Shown here in pieces: positions 1 through 13,268 of a DNA stretch of 64,000 nucleotides. The DNA comes from Paratrimastix pyriformis (taxonomy: Eukaryota > Preaxostyla > Paratrimastigidae). The translations under genes were made by a program, and so were the position numbers. Position 1 is the first letter of the stretch; each line of letters starts with the position of its first letter. The notes beneath the pieces are model-generated. The model saw only the letters and a program-made list of their open reading frames with translations, had not been told where the DNA came from and did not search any database. The stretch is taken from contig JAPMOS010000020.1 of the NCBI GenBank assembly GCA_027972325.1, forward strand, positions 180,001 to 244,000, read 5' to 3'.

Positions 1-712
1 CCTCATCATCCAATCATCGCCGCCGCCACCACCACCGCCGCCGCCGCCGCCACTAACGACCTATCCGTTCTGCCGCCCTGCCCTGTCCTGCCCTCCGCCG
101 GACAGCCTGCGGTGTCACGGCGTTGATCAGTCGTTTCGGTGAGGCCGCCTCTCCGTCCTGGGCGAAGCTCATCCTTGCCAGGCTGGTCCGTGACGAGACG
201 TAGACACATCAGCGCATAGAGACACATATAGGGCACACTCGTATCACCGTCCTGGGCCAAGCTCATCCTCGCCAGGCTGGTCTGTGTCACACATCCGACA
301 CATACAATACACACGTATCGACACATACTCTTCGACTATCCTTCTTTACACGACACATATCGACACATATCGACACATTTCGACACATATCGACACATAT
401 CGACACATATCGACACATATCGACACACACATATCGACACCATACAACACATACAACACACACGACACATCCAACACATACAACACATCCAACACACGAT
501 ACAGACATATACTCACGATCAATCCCTTTGCTCCACACACCCATGACAGCTGTGCAACCTCTTCTCGCTGCCCGAAACGGCCCAGTGGCTGATCGGGTCG
601 GAGCGTGTGCTGACGGTGGTCACCCTGGGGATCGCCCTGCTCGATCTGACGACTGCCCCCGTCCGCCAGGTCTGCTCCGCCCACCCGCCGCATCCAGTCA
701 TCATCATCCAGA

Positions 713-760
<48 letters not shown>

Positions 761-1399
761 TATCATCCAATCATCATCATCCAATCATCATCCAATCATC
801 ATCATCCAGGCATCATCATCCACTCATCATCATCATCATCATCATCATCACCGTGGATGCTGATGACTGGATGATGATGCCGATGCTGTCCATGAAGCTT
901 GTAACAGCAACCGACAGCACGCAATCAGGGCAGAGCACGGATGGCTTCCCCTCTGTGTCACTCACCTCCCTCCCCCCTCCCTCCCAAAACCTCCTCCTCC
1001 TCCCAGGCGGGCGCCTCACTGCTGCACAATGTCGGTCTGGCGGTCTCTCGGGAGGAGGAGGATGCGACCCCGGTGGCACTGAAGGCCCTGGCCATGGCCC
1101 TGAAGAAGGAGACCGACCTGGACACGACCCAGCTGCTCATGCGCGCCATGGGGGCATACCTGCTCGATGGCGAGATGGCCCAGGCAATCTTGCAGGTCCG
1201 CATGTCGTGGTGATGCGGGGCATGGCGATGAAGTTTTTTGTTGTGTGGGTGTGTTTTTCATTCTCTGCTATGCACTCTCCGCCGTCGCCAGACGTTGGAT
1301 TTCCGGGCGTCCAAGTGGATCGGCGCGGCCAACCCGAACGTGGTCACCATTGCCCGTGAATTGATGACATTGCTGGGCGAACAGCCCGCCCCCAACTAA
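1..1399 (+). CDS. PUL-domain protein, 3' part (partial)
   Basis: Last exons of a gene that begins before the window. Exons are 550-669, 1007-1195 and 1292-1396, with stop TAA at 1397-1399; introns are 670-1006 (GTCTG..CAG) and 1196-1291 (GTCCG..CAG), both phase 0. The joined product is helical and Leu/Ala-rich, with a stretch starting LLHNVGLAVSREEED and later LLMRAMGAYLLDGEMAQAIL, which fits the armadillo-like PUL domain of PLAA/Ufd3 and some PPPDE/thioredoxin proteins that bind Cdc48/p97. The final residues are GEQPAPN. Bases 1-549 are intron carrying two copies of an upstream exon-like piece (about 153-195 and 250-290, reading SWAKLILARL). The PUL call rests on pattern recall; the exon structure is firm because all phases agree. 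Confidence 0.6.
340..430. repeat. (CGACACATAT)n minisatellite
   Basis: A tandem ten-base unit CGACACATAT with minor variants, inside the intron of the PUL-domain gene. The same motif occurs in reverse complement (ATATGTGTCG) at about 35210-35440, so it is dispersed rather than local. Confidence 0.85.
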
Positions 1400-1483
1400 A
1401 ATATATCATTCCTTCCTCCTCCCCCCCATCTGTTTCGTTTGTGAAAAATCCGTCGGCGGCGTTCTTTGGTGGTCCATGCCGCC

Positions 1484-3494
1484 ATGCTTTGGAAGTTCGT
1501 CGGCCGATTTGTTTGACTGTTTCTCTGCGGCACGTGGGAGGAGACCCAAGAATAGTGTCCAGCACGAGATTGCAGGCGCCTCTTGGACGGAACCATGTAA
1601 ACTTTCTTGAACGAGCGAACGAAGAACAGTGTCAATACTCCTGGTTAGTTCGGCTCCTCTGTGCAGTTGCGTCTTGTGATGGTTCCTCGGGGGATCCTGG
1701 TTCATCTACCGCACAACGAATGTCAATTACTAAACTTTACGCTACTTCAAGATCGGCAAGAGTTTCTCAAGTACTTGACGACCACCTGGTTCGTCGCATG
1801 TCTTGACTGTTTTCTGATTTCTCGCAGCGGTATTCGCTCCCCAGTGGTCAAATACGAGCTTCCGCAAGCAGCCAAACTTCAGCTATCCGCAGACAATGAC
1901 ACGACCTATCAGATGATGGTGTCCGTGATGAACGATTGGGACAGTTCCGAACTGCCATCAGTGTACGTGTCGGACAAAGCTGTCTGCAAACACCTTTCTC
2001 ACCACGTTCGTTCACCTCAGATTTCTCATCAGAGGGCACCCCGTCGCCCCGCCACGACAACAACAGCCACTCCCACCCCGGGCACTTCCACCCAGACGGC
2101 ACCACCCGAATCGAGCCCACATTCTCCGGCATCCCCACCAACATCCGCTCCTCCCGGGTCGACCACCCCCCAGGTCAACCCGGCCCTTCCTGACCCGTCC
2201 CTCCCCAAGAAGCACAGCAGCGCCGGGGAGCAATCCACTACTGCCTCCGGGATGAAGAAAAAACGAAAAAACGAACAGCCACCCAAGGATGTACGCGGCT
2301 TTGTGACACCCGAGGTGTGGGCCCGGTTCCCCAAATTCTTCGGGGAATGCTTTCTGCGGAACGGGTGGATCCGGTGTCGGTACTGCCCTGCGTATGGGTA
2401 CATGAAGACGCGCAGCATTGAGAGCCAGATTCAGCGACATTTGGATACCCAGGTACACGCGGAGGTCTGGAGGATGAGTGATGATGGTGATGATGGTGAT
2501 GACGATGATGTTGTTGTTGTTGTTGATGATGATGTTGATGATGATGTTGATGATGTTGATGATGTTGTTGATGATGATTGGATGATGATGATGATTGGAT
2601 GATGATGATGTCGATGATGTTGATGTTGTTGATGATGATGATGGTGACGCGGAGCATTGAGAGCCAAATTCAGCGGCATTTGGATACCCAGGTACACGCG
2701 GAGGTCTGTCATGATGATGATGATGATGATGATGATTGAATGGTGATGTTGATGTTGATGGATGATGTTGATGATGATTGGATGATTGGATGATGTTGAT
2801 GTTGATGATTGGATGTTGATTATGATTGGATGATGATGATGGGTACATGAAGACCCGCAGCATTGAGAGCCAGATTCAGCGGCATTTGGATACCCAGGTG
2901 CACGCCGAGGTCTGCGCCGGCTTGGTGTGATGACGATGATGACGATGACGATGATGACTGGATGATGACTGGATGATGATGTTGATTGGATGATGTTGAT
3001 TGGATGATGTTGATTGGATGATGTTGATGTTGTTGATGAGGAGATGATCTGGATGATTGGGTGATTGGATGATGATGTTGATTGTGGTGATGATATTGAT
3101 CAGGGCCCCCATCGGTACGTGTAACGCGCGACGCGAAGGCGGGAGTAAAGTTTCTCTTCGCCTGCGTCCTAGCAAATACACAGCACGTCTCTCTCTGATC
3201 TTGATCATCTTGATGGTGATGTGATTGGTGGTTGCAGACCCCTCACCCCCCCCCCCACCCGCCCCCTCCCCAGAACAAGCGCAAGGGCATCCTCGTCGAC
3301 GACGCCAACCTGCCCCCTCCGACCGAAGGCTCGTTCGATGAGGGGTACCCGCCGACCCCATCCGAACAACAATGTGCCATTCTGGGGTTGGGGATGCCCC
3401 CATCGGCCGAGGATTTCCTGGGGGCTGAGCTGGCTGATGATGCCGGGTTTCGCGGTGGTTATGGGAACCTGGGCGAGTATCAGCAGGTCTGCCT

Positions 3495-3568
<74 letters not shown>

Positions 3569-3604
3569 GGATGATGATGATGATGATTGGATGATGATGA
3601 TGAT

Positions 3605-3667
<63 letters not shown>

Positions 3668-3768
3668 GGATGATGATTGGATGATGAAGACTGGATGATG
3701 ATGACGATGACGATGATTGGATGATGATGATTGGATGATGATGATGATGATGATGATGATATGATGAT

Positions 3769-3800
<32 letters not shown>

Positions 3801-4642
3801 GGCCGATGGATGATTGGATGATTGGATGTGGGTGAGGATGATGGATGATGATGCCTGTATGTGATGCTGCTGGTGATGATGGTGTTGTTTTTTTATCGAT
3901 AAAACCAACCCACCATCCACCACCATCCCAGGACCCAACGATGCCCCTGCCCGTTCCGCCGCCGCCGCCACCACCCCCCGGTTCCATCCCACCCCCATCA
4001 CCTGGATCCGCCCCGCCGCCCCCACTCCGTCTTCTCCCGCCACCAACACCCCTCTCCGCCCCCCGCCGGCCGCCCCCACCACCCGGCCTCAGACCACCCA
4101 CCACCCCTCAACCCGCACCTTACTATCCCGCCCCCACTCCGCACGGCGTCAGCCCGTATTACCCCGCACCGCCGGCGCAAATGTACCCGCCCCCGGGGTA
4201 CCCAACACCGACACCGACACCATCACCCGGGTATCTGCCCCCGGGCTGGCAGGTCGCTTCACCCCCCGCGGGGTACTATGGTGGTGCTCCGTCGCCACAA
4301 CCCCAACCACTACAACCCCAACTTCAACTTCAGCCACGCACCGGCGCCACCCCACCGCCGCCCATCCCACTCATCAGCGCCGTGGCCAAACTGCCCATGG
4401 TCCCGATTCCCGTCCCTGCCCCGGCGGCCGCCCACCAGCCCACAGGCACCATAGCACCGCCGACCCCGTCCCCTCGTGTTGTCGCTGTGCACGCTGGCGG
4501 GCCAACCACACCTGGTCAGCCAGCACCCAGCGGACAGGGGCAGGGGCAGGGACCCCCCCTGACCATGAGGTCTGCCCGTGCCCCCGCCCTGCCCGACTCA
4601 TACCTCATGCCTCTGTCTCTCTCCTCTTTCAGTGCGCGATAA
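1484..4642 (+). CDS. BED-type zinc-finger, proline-rich protein
   Basis: Proposed exons: 1484-1510, 1576-1596, 1667-1788, 1828-1960, 2021-2464, 3274-3486, 3932-4569 and 4633-4642 (stop TAA). The last four joins are phase-consistent with pyrimidine-rich acceptors; the first two exons are very short and less certain. The middle has an S/T/P-rich linker, a basic KKKRK stretch suited to nuclear import, and a finger with C-x2-C (CRYC) followed about 25 residues later by H-x5-H (HLDTQVH), fitting the BED class. The C-terminal 200 residues are nearly all Pro, Ala, Tyr and Gln with PYYPA repeats. Likely a nuclear DNA-binding or scaffold protein; no specific function can be given. The intron 2465-3273 contains two decayed copies of the zinc-finger exon end (2648-2708, 2846-2912). 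Confidence 0.6.
3122..3200. repeat. Dispersed hairpin repeat (GCGAAGGCG...CTTCGCCTGCG), copy 1
   Basis: Reads roughly GCGACGCGAAGGCGGGAGTAA, then CTTCGCCTGCGTCCTAGCAA and ATACACAGCACGTCTCTC. GCGAAG pairs with CTTCGC. Related copies lie at 6817-6853, 10535-10565 (partial), 34030-34125 and, inverted, 33487-33512 (partial) and 38235-38315. All are in introns or between genes. Looks like a short non-autonomous mobile element. Confidence 0.6.
3498..3664. repeat. (ATG)n tracts with ATTGG interruptions
   Basis: Near-perfect (GAT)n tracts broken by GATTGGATGA, starting immediately after the GTCTG donor of the BED gene's sixth exon and filling most of intron 3487-3931. Example of the most common intron filler in the window. 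Confidence 0.9.
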
Positions 4643-4908
4643 CCGGAACTTTGGCCCGGATTCAAACGCCGCCAACACCTTGGCGAAAACGGGCTCCCGA
4701 AAAAAGTTCTCCTTTTGGCCGGCGAGATGAGGATCGAAAATAACTCCGGCGAGAGGCATCATAGCCCCCGGGCCAGTCAATCTCGTGTTCTCTTCTTCTG
4801 CTGCTTCTGGAGGCCGTTCTGGCTTAGAGAAAAAATTCCACGAAAGGTTCTCTTTGATTTTCTCCTCCTCCTCTCCGCAAATATTTCTTCCAGAAACGAA
4901 CTGGTGGT

Positions 4909-6643
4909 GTGCATTCCGATTGTCAGTCTCCGAGCAGCGACTTGGACGGAGCCTCAAGACCTCCAACATTTCAGAACGTCCCTGCTTCAGGTGTTGGGAC
5001 TCGCCTTTGTTTAGGCGGGCACGTCTTCAAAATCTCTGATTCTCATGCCGGACATTTTGTGACGGTCAAAGAGGTTGAGTGCAGCACAACCGAGGAGAAG
5101 AACAGGGTCATTCAGGGTGCGTTCAAACTGGGCCGAATCCAGCACCCATCCATCCTGTCATGTCAAGATGTATTTCTTCGCGACACCCCCGATGGGAACC
5201 AGCTGGTGTGCCTTGTCAGAGATTTCTGTGAGTTGGGCAATATGGATGCACTTGTGAAAACACTCGACACCGCCGATCGGGATGCCGCGGCGCACGATTT
5301 GATCGATGCCCTGGCGGAACTGTTTCGCCACGACACCATTCCCCACGACCCTTTGAAGGTCCGCGTTACAAAAACCCCTGTGACTTCATGGCCTGTTCAC
5401 GATTATTTTTTTTTTCTTTTTTGTATTCGATCATCAGCCCGAACATATCCTCTTTCGTGCCGATGGGCCCACTCGCCGTCCACGTCTGATGCTGTGCCTC
5501 GGGGGCGATACCCACCGGCCGGAGAGGACGTCCCTATTCATGGCACCCGAGATCACTTTGGCGGATGGTGGCTCTGACCGGCGGCATGCGGACTGGTTTT
5601 CGGCCGGCCTGGTGCTGACCTGTCTTTACGCCCGTCTGACCTCAGACGAACTGCGGAGCCAAACGCAGCCCCATGTGCCCGGCACTATGCCCGAATCCCG
5701 TCTGCATGACCTCATCCGGGGGCTGCTCCGTGGCAATGACCCCGAGGTTGTGCAGGCTATCCTGGGCCTGTTGGCTTTTGACCCGACCCGTCGTCCTCAC
5801 CCCGAGGCGCTGTTGGCTGTCTTCAGATCATCAAATCCGCCCGGCTTCTCGTCGGCTGATCCGCATCCACCAGCCCCGCCGCCACCACCACCCATCCCGC
5901 CCCCCGCAGCCCCACCCCCAGCACTGCCCCCCGGTCGCCCCGAAGCACCACCCATCCGCATCTTCCGGAAGGACACGTGCCCGGCGCCTGTCCCTCCCCC
6001 CAGCCCTGAACGACCACCCACCTTCGCGGCACCCCACCCCGGCTCCCCGCCACCTGCCGGCCCCCCGGCAGGGCCTCCGGTTCCTCCCGATCATCATCCC
6101 GAACCACGACCGAAATTCTTCATGGACGGTCATCTTGCGCCGTCCGATCCGACCGCATTCGATCCAAATCCCATCCCCGAATTCACTCCCGAGCCCATGC
6201 CTGCTCCCGCCCCGGCCCCCGATGACCCCCGGGCCATCCGGCCACCACCGCCGCCCGAGGACGGACGACACCCCACAGGCTTCCGGCTGGATGCGGAGGA
6301 TTCGGCCGACAGGATGGATGAACAGGACAGCAGGCTGGAAGAGGCACACAGGCGGAGGGAGGCACACAGGCGGATGATGGACGAGCATGCCAGACAAGTG
6401 GAAGAGGAGGCCCGCATGATGGACCTACAGGACAAGCGGAGGGAAGAGGCACACAAGCGGATGGTGGACGAGCATGCCAGGCAGGTGGAAGAGGAGGCGC
6501 GCAAGGTGGCTCGGATGCGGAGGGATGAGCTGAAGGCGGCCAGACATCCGCAGTACTGCGTGGCGCCTAGGAGGGAACTTGAAGAGATGGAGAGGATGTC
6601 CAGGATGCGAGACTCCCGCCCCGAGTGGTGTACGATCTCCTGA
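4909..6643 (+). CDS. Pseudokinase with proline-rich linker and coiled-coil tail
   Basis: Two certain exons, 4909-5358 and 5438-6643 (stop TGA), joined by a 79-bp GTCCG..CAG intron. The true start lies upstream and was not resolved; 4909 is only where this frame opens. Kinase landmarks are visible: a candidate beta-3 Lys in VTVKEVEC, SLFMAPEI for the APE motif, and DWFSAGLVLTCL for the DxWxxG helix. The catalytic loop spliced across the intron reads HDPLKPEHILF where HRDLKPENIL is expected, so the catalytic Asp is Pro and the metal-binding Asn is His; the DFG position reads LGGD. It should be catalytically dead. After residue ~300 comes a Pro-rich linker and then a charged coiled coil containing two near-identical copies of RMxDEHARQVEEEAR. 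Probable scaffold or regulator. Confidence 0.7.
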
Positions 6644-7500
<857 letters not shown>

Positions 7501-7501
7501 A

Positions 7502-8765
7502 GTACCGGGGAAATAATTTGGGCCCGATCTGGAAGCGAGATTATTTTTGGGACCCCCGCGACCCCAGGGCCCACATTCACCGGGATCATAGCCTCTGCAA
7601 AGGAGATTTCTGCCACCCATGCCACAGCCAGCTCACTCACCTCCCAGGAGGACGCGACCCCGTAAACGGTGGAGACCTAATTTTGGGGGGTCCATGGATG
7701 GTTGCTCGCATACCCCTAAATCCGCGCGGACGACCAGCCAACGGGCTCTTACACTCGCGTGGGAAGAGTCGATGCTCCTCAGCCCCAACGCAGAAGGTGG
7801 GGGCTGGCGGCGTGTTGGGGTGAGAGGAGACGCTGGAGTGGGCCTTTGGGGGACCTGGGTGATGGGGTCATGGGATCCCAGAACAAACTGACCATCCACC
7901 ACCACCCAAAGCGTCCTGATTAACCCCCGTCATACGTGCGTGCTGGAGAAGTGCCACACAGTGCGAAGCCAGCCCCTGGTTGGGGGACGCCGGGTGGGTG
8001 TGAGCCTGTGGGGAGAACAGTCGAAGACAGGCAGTCGGAAGGCTGGTTTTTCGAGTGGGCTGGAAAAAGTGTACCGTTCGGGCCGACCCGGCGAGGGGAG
8101 TGGGGCCGCCCAGGTCATGCTGGACACCCGCACAGGAGCCCTCACTGCTGCCACACAGACAGGCCTCTGGCTCGGGTGGTTCCCTCTGGGTGCACGGTTT
8201 TGTCATGGGTTTTGGACGAGGGCCGAAAAACCTCCCGACCAAGATGACCAAATTCCATGTGGTGTACACGCGTCAGGGTGGGTCTGTCAAGGGCTACCTG
8301 TGTGCCATTCGTGTGAATGACGGGGCCCCTCAAGCCGCACGGCCCTCAGGCTGCGGGCAGCCGGGAGTTCGGGGAGCGGATGCGAGCACATCACACTCGG
8401 GTGCCCATGTGCCATCCCATACTTTTATCGCTGTCGCGACCGATGGATCGGGACTTCGCCCATAATTGCAAGCGTCTGCAAGGGCAGAGCCCCGGCACTC
8501 CCCCGCTGTGCTGGTTGTGTGATCGTTGGGCGATGGGTGCTGGCGGTGTTCGTCCATCTGGCCCGAAATGAGGTCTGGCAGGTTTGGCAACTTTTCCTTG
8601 TTACCCCCACCATGAACCGGGAGGTCCTGTGCATCGCGGCTCTCTCTGGGGTCTCGGCGCAACAGACCTCGGAGATTCTGGGAATGCAGCTGCTTTCCCC
8701 CGGGCCTGCCCCTGTCGTGCTGTGTGACACTGTTTTGGATCGGGCCCAAATTATTTCCCCGGTAC
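7502..8765. mobile_element. 1.26-kb element with 28-bp terminal inverted repeats and TA flanks
   Basis: Left end 7502-7529 (GTACCGGGGAAATAATTTGG...) is the exact reverse complement of 8738-8765. Both outer sides carry TA, as expected for a TA target-site duplication. No transposase was recognised inside, so it would be non-autonomous. An unusual extra: about 60 bp of near-identical sequence (GAATTTTATCGTTTC...CAATCGCAACAA) flanks the element on both sides in direct orientation (7438-7497 and 8793-8851). Confidence 0.6.
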
Positions 8766-9074
8766 TACCAATGAGGCGGACACGACATCTTTAAGAATTT
8801 TATCGTTTCAAAAAAAATATAAATAAGAATAATACCGGCAATCGCAACAAGACGAGCCCCAACGACAAATTGCCCAAAAACAGAGAGTGGAGGTGGCGCG
8901 CAGGGAGGGAGTGGAGGAAAAGCCGGGCTTACCTTGCATGGCGAGCAGAATCCGTTGGGCAGAGGCCCAAAGAAGGTCGAAATTAAATTTTTGCCAAAAT
9001 CCCGAAACGTCGGCACACCCCGGCTGGAGGCACGGAAAAAGGGGACGAGGGACGCAACAGACGAGAATTCCCGC

Positions 9075-9076
<2 letters not shown>

Positions 9077-9162
<86 letters not shown>

Positions 9163-9163
9163 A
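9077..9163. repeat. (CAACAG)n hexanucleotide repeat
   Basis: About 14 units of AACAGC, giving poly-Gln or Ala/Thr frames on one strand and Leu or Cys-rich frames on the other. No splice-compatible neighbours support translation, so it is listed as a repeat only. Confidence 0.9.
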
Positions 9164-9326
9164 CAACAACAACAGACACAGCAAACAACAACATCAAAGT
9201 TGTGGGCAGTGTTCGTGAAGAAGCGTGCACCATCATTCCGTGGGACAACAAGAACATTCACACAGACACAGAGCCGAAAAAACTCACCCAAAACAGACTC
9301 ACTGAACACAGTCCAGAGATTGGTTT

Positions 9327-10253
9327 TTAACCCCAATCACCACCACCCCCGAAGTCCCCGCCCCCGTAATCCCCGCCCCCGTAGTCTGGTTGGGGCTCGT
9401 ATGCTGGCTCATAGGCAGGCTCAGGTGGGGGTTCGTACGCTGGCTCAGGCGGTGCCTCCCAGCCCCCGCCACCACCGCCACCGCCATCATCATCAGCCTC
9501 GCGTTCACGTTGCTCCTCGCGTTCCTGCTGCTCCACCCAGTCCGCGGGGCGCCGGGGCACGTCGTCGTCGTCGCCACCACCCATAGTGGAGATCTGCTCA
9601 CCGGAGAGGACGGAGTAGGTGTACTGCACACGTTCGCAGGTCAGAGTGACTCGCCGCCCCTCCTGGCCGTTGTAAACCTCGTGCTGGAGAAGGAGACAGT
9701 AGCGCCTGTCATGGAACAGACGTTCGTTGCCCCAGCCGTTGACGTTGTAGCCGGGGTGAGCGTCAAGGACTGTGAGGGGATGGAGAGGCAGGAGCTCCGT
9801 TGAAAGCAACAGACAGGGGCAGGGGCAGGGGGGGCAAGGGGGGGGCAAGGGGGGGGGGCAAGGGGGGGCAAGGGGGGGGCAAGGGGCAGGGCAAGACAGA
9901 GCCCAAACAGACTGAAGAACCCGGGGGAAGACCACTGGCAAGTTGAGTCAGGCACGCCCCCGGTGCCTTGGGACCAAAGGGCGGGGAGTAGCGCCCGAAT
10001 GCGGGTCAACGAGGGGGTTCCCCGCCTTGGGGCTGGCGGTGCAGTGAACTCATACCGTTTGCTTGGGACGCCCCAGTAAGCGCCCGAGGTGCACACACAC
10101 GGAATGGGGATCAGGTAGAAGTTGACCAGACAGAAGGAGAAATTGCAGAGCGCGCAACCGGTGGTCACCAATTTTCCATCGCTGTTCTGCCAGCTGACGG
10201 GTTCCACCTGCGGAGAGAAAACGGAGGTTGGCAGGTGAGACTCAGGATGTTGC

Positions 10254-10293
<40 letters not shown>

Positions 10294-10978
10294 GGATGAT
10301 GATGATGATTGGATGATGATGATGATTGGATGATGATGATGATTGGATGATGATGATTGGATGATGATTGGATGATGATGTTGATGATTGGATGATGATG
10401 ATGACGATGATTGGAGGAGGACGATGATCCAAATCCATAGCATGTCTCTGGAGGATAATCGACCAGACGGGAAGATGCATATGACGCACAACGACCCATA
10501 TGTTGACAGATCCCCCCATGTACGGGGTCGGGAGCGCTCTCGCAAAATCCACAGCATGGTCTCTCTGGGGCAAACCTGTTCCGGGAAGATCGGCTCCATC
10601 TTCCGAAAGATGAACACATGTCCGGGATGGGTGAAGCAGACAAACTCGTAGGGTTGGTCGAAGAGCGGAATCTTCAGTTCCACTGGGGTGCCACTGGCAT
10701 CCCACAAGGCGCGCACACACAGACACAGAAAGGGAGAAGCGAAGGTCATGTCGTTGCCCGCCTTCATCATCATCATCAACATCATCATCAGCATCATCAT
10801 CAGCATCATCAGCAGCATCAACATCGTCATCATCATCCAATCACCACCATGATCATCATCCAATCATCAACATCAACATCAGATCATCGTCATCATCATC
10901 AGATCATCATCATCCAATCATCATCATCAACATCATCATCATCATCCAATCAGGCGTGGACAGTCCAGAAACGCTCAT
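9327..10978 (-). CDS. Unrecognised protein with Cys-rich hydrophobic core and Gly/Tyr/Asp-rich tail
   Basis: Proposed exons on the minus strand: 10978-10962, 10693-10576, 10207-10099 and 9769-9327, together 687 nt, 228 residues, stop TAA. Exons 2 and 4 are strong by codon pattern; the 17-nt first exon (MSVSG) and the end of exon 3 are the phase-compatible choice but less sure. The middle has a compact segment rich in Cys, Phe and Leu (CALCNFSFCLVNFYLIPIP), possibly membrane-contacting. The last 60 residues are low complexity: repeated PEPAYEP, then YGGGDYGGGDFGGGGDWG. The introns hold (ATG)n/ATTGG repeats and a poly-C/CTTG acceptor tract. Its neighbour at 11046-12867 lies head-to-tail on the same strand. 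I do not recognise the family. Confidence 0.5.
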
Positions 10979-11045
10979 CTGCGACTGCCTCGCCACGCCC
11001 GATCAGTCGGCAGGGGCAATAAGGCAGCACCACCACCCCCACAGA

Positions 11046-11729
11046 CTAGTATCCCTCGGGTTGCTTGGGCTTGGGGGGCGGTGGGGGTGGCTGTGGACGG
11101 GGAGCCACCACCACCGCCGTCCTGCCGCCACCGCCGCCACCGCGCGAGGGCGGCGGGCGCGAGGGCGGCGGGCGCGAGGTCGTGGGAGGTCGCCGGGGGG
11201 GGTCCTGACGTGGCATGAGGATCGCTGGCGCGATCCTGAAGTGCTTCCTGTAGAGAATCTCGCCAGTGCGCTTCCAGAGGATGCGAAGCTCGGCCGTGCC
11301 CACGGAATGGGGGCCCGCTGGTGGGGGACGATCGGAACGGCGGTGATGATTGGCTGATGATGATGATTGGCTGATGATGATGATTGGCTGATGATGATGA
11401 TTGGCTGATGATGATTGACTGATGATGATGACCATCATCATCATCATCATCCTCATCCAATCATCATCAGCCAATCATCATCATCCAATCATCATCAGCC
11501 AATCAGCATCATCATCATCATCACCATATCATCACCATCACCATCATCATCATCATCAGCATCAGCATCAGCATCAGCCAATCATCATCATCATCAGTCA
11601 ATCATCAGTCAATCATCAGGTGATGGTGATGATATGGTGATGATGATGATGATGCTGATTGGCTGATGATGATTGGATGATGATGATTGGCTGATGATGA
11701 TTGGCTGATGATGATGATCGGATGATGAT

Positions 11730-11768
<39 letters not shown>

Positions 11769-11889
11769 GTGATGGTGATGATATGGTGATGATGATGATG
11801 ATGCTGATTGGCTGATGATGATTGGATGATGATGATTGGCTGATGATGATTGGCTGATGATGATGATCGGATGATGATTGGATGATGAT

Positions 11890-11951
<62 letters not shown>

Positions 11952-12867
11952 CGGATGATGATTGGATGAAGGGGACGGGAAACACAAACAAGGAATCCGC
12001 ACTCGGCTGCCACTAGGGCACAGGGTCGGGGTGGGACAGACTGAAATGGAAGCTCTTTAGCTTGTGATCCGGGATAACCGGTTCGCTGTGTCGCGCTAGA
12101 CCAGCCAATGCAAGTGAGGATCATCATGAGCAAAAAAACAAAAACAGACTGCGTTGTTCGCCCGGTAAGTCGATCTCCACCTTCAGAGAAGCACTCCGAC
12201 CGCATGGGACCCTGGCGGACACGACGACGGTGGGCTTGAGGTCGGAGGTCCGGAAGACCAGGTTGTCCGGCGACTGCTCGTCGTGCGAATCGGGGCTGCA
12301 AAACCATTTCACCGTGAGACGAGGTCGCTCGTCGTCGAATGAGGGCCCTTCGACCACCTCGAAGTGCGTGCGACGGAGACACTCCCCTTGGTACAGGAGC
12401 TCGAAGGTGCCCCGGCCGGTTTCATCTTGGAAAGGGGAGTCTTCTGCGATGATGATGGAAAGGAGGGGAGTTGAATCCGCGTGCGGTGTCCAAAACAGAC
12501 TGAAGTGCCTCCAAAAGGTCCGGTTCCCACTGCGAAGGTGGTCCTGAAAGGAAACTTCCGAGAAATCCAGGCTTGGCTCGTGGGGGTCGGTAATGAGAGG
12601 GAACAACAGACCCCTTTCCCCACTCGGAAACTTGATCTTAGCATCCAAAGTAATCGGAGAATCTGCGCGGTAGTAATATTTCACGTACCCACTTTCATCG
12701 TTGGTGTGAAAGACCGGTGGATCCATCTCGCAATCTTTTTGGCGCATGAAGACGACGCGCAAGAGGTGAAAGCCATCCTGTGGACGCGGGTGTTGGTGGT
12801 GAGATTGGGCAGATGTCGGGGTCGCTGGCGGTGGATGAGGGTCAGGAGCCGACTCGGTTTGGCCCAT
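11046..12867 (-). CDS. Unrecognised protein with MGQTES myristoylation-type N-terminus
   Basis: Two exons, 12867-12150 and 11317-11046, join across an 832-bp intron (GTCTG..CAG) in phase 1 to give 990 nt, 329 residues and stop TAG; the total divides exactly by three. The protein begins MGQTES, matching the N-myristoylation consensus (Gly2, Ser6), so attachment to membranes is plausible. It continues with beta-rich stretches (YVKYYYRADSPITLDAKIKF, RLTVKWFCSP, TVVVSARVP) that could form beta-sandwich domains, and ends in a Pro/Arg/Gly tail (KPKQPEGY). No known domain is recognised. The intron contains long inverted and tandem copies of an ATG/ATTGG repeat block. Confidence 0.6.
11340..11975. 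repeat. Inverted and tandem repeat block of ATG/GATTGGCTGATG units
   Basis: Within one intron, units of TGATGATGATTGGC run rightward to about 11430, then the reverse complement (GCCAATCATCATCA) runs from about 11431 to 11620, then the forward form resumes. A ~135-bp block beginning GATGGTGATGATATGGTGAT is tandemly duplicated (about 11625-11758 and 11763-11900). The arrangement could fold into a long RNA hairpin and suggests a local inversion. Confidence 0.75.
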
Positions 12868-13268
12868 TGTGTCTCTGGACCGGGTTCACTCACCACGCCC
12901 TCAGTCAGTCAGTCTCGTGTTAATGCAGCCTCGTGTGAGGCTAACTAAGGAGCCATGAGAAAGAAATCACAAAAGGTTTTATCCCCCAATTCCCCCGTCA
13001 CCTCATCACCTCCGATAGGCTTCGGCTCAAAGTGCATCGCATCTCATCACCCCCACCTCCTTCACTGGTGAGCCTCGGCCTCGTGGTTGCGCTTGGTCGG
13101 TATGCCACCATCCTAGGTCGCCCCGAAAGCAAGCCAGGGAGAGAAAATGGATGGAAGAGCGACGACCTAAGACTTCCCCCCCCTCCCCGCAGGTTTTGAG
13201 GACGAGCCCACCCGGCGAGCCTGACGCTGCCGTCGTCCACCCGCAAAGGAGAGGGGTTCGGTCGATTG

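Noticed and set aside
5797-6107. Minus-strand Gly-rich frames opposite the pseudokinase linker
   Set aside because: Shadow of the proline-rich coding sequence on the plus strand.
9077-9163. Poly-glutamine protein
   Set aside because: No exon with consistent phase joins the CAACAG repeat, and flanking frames lack coding character.
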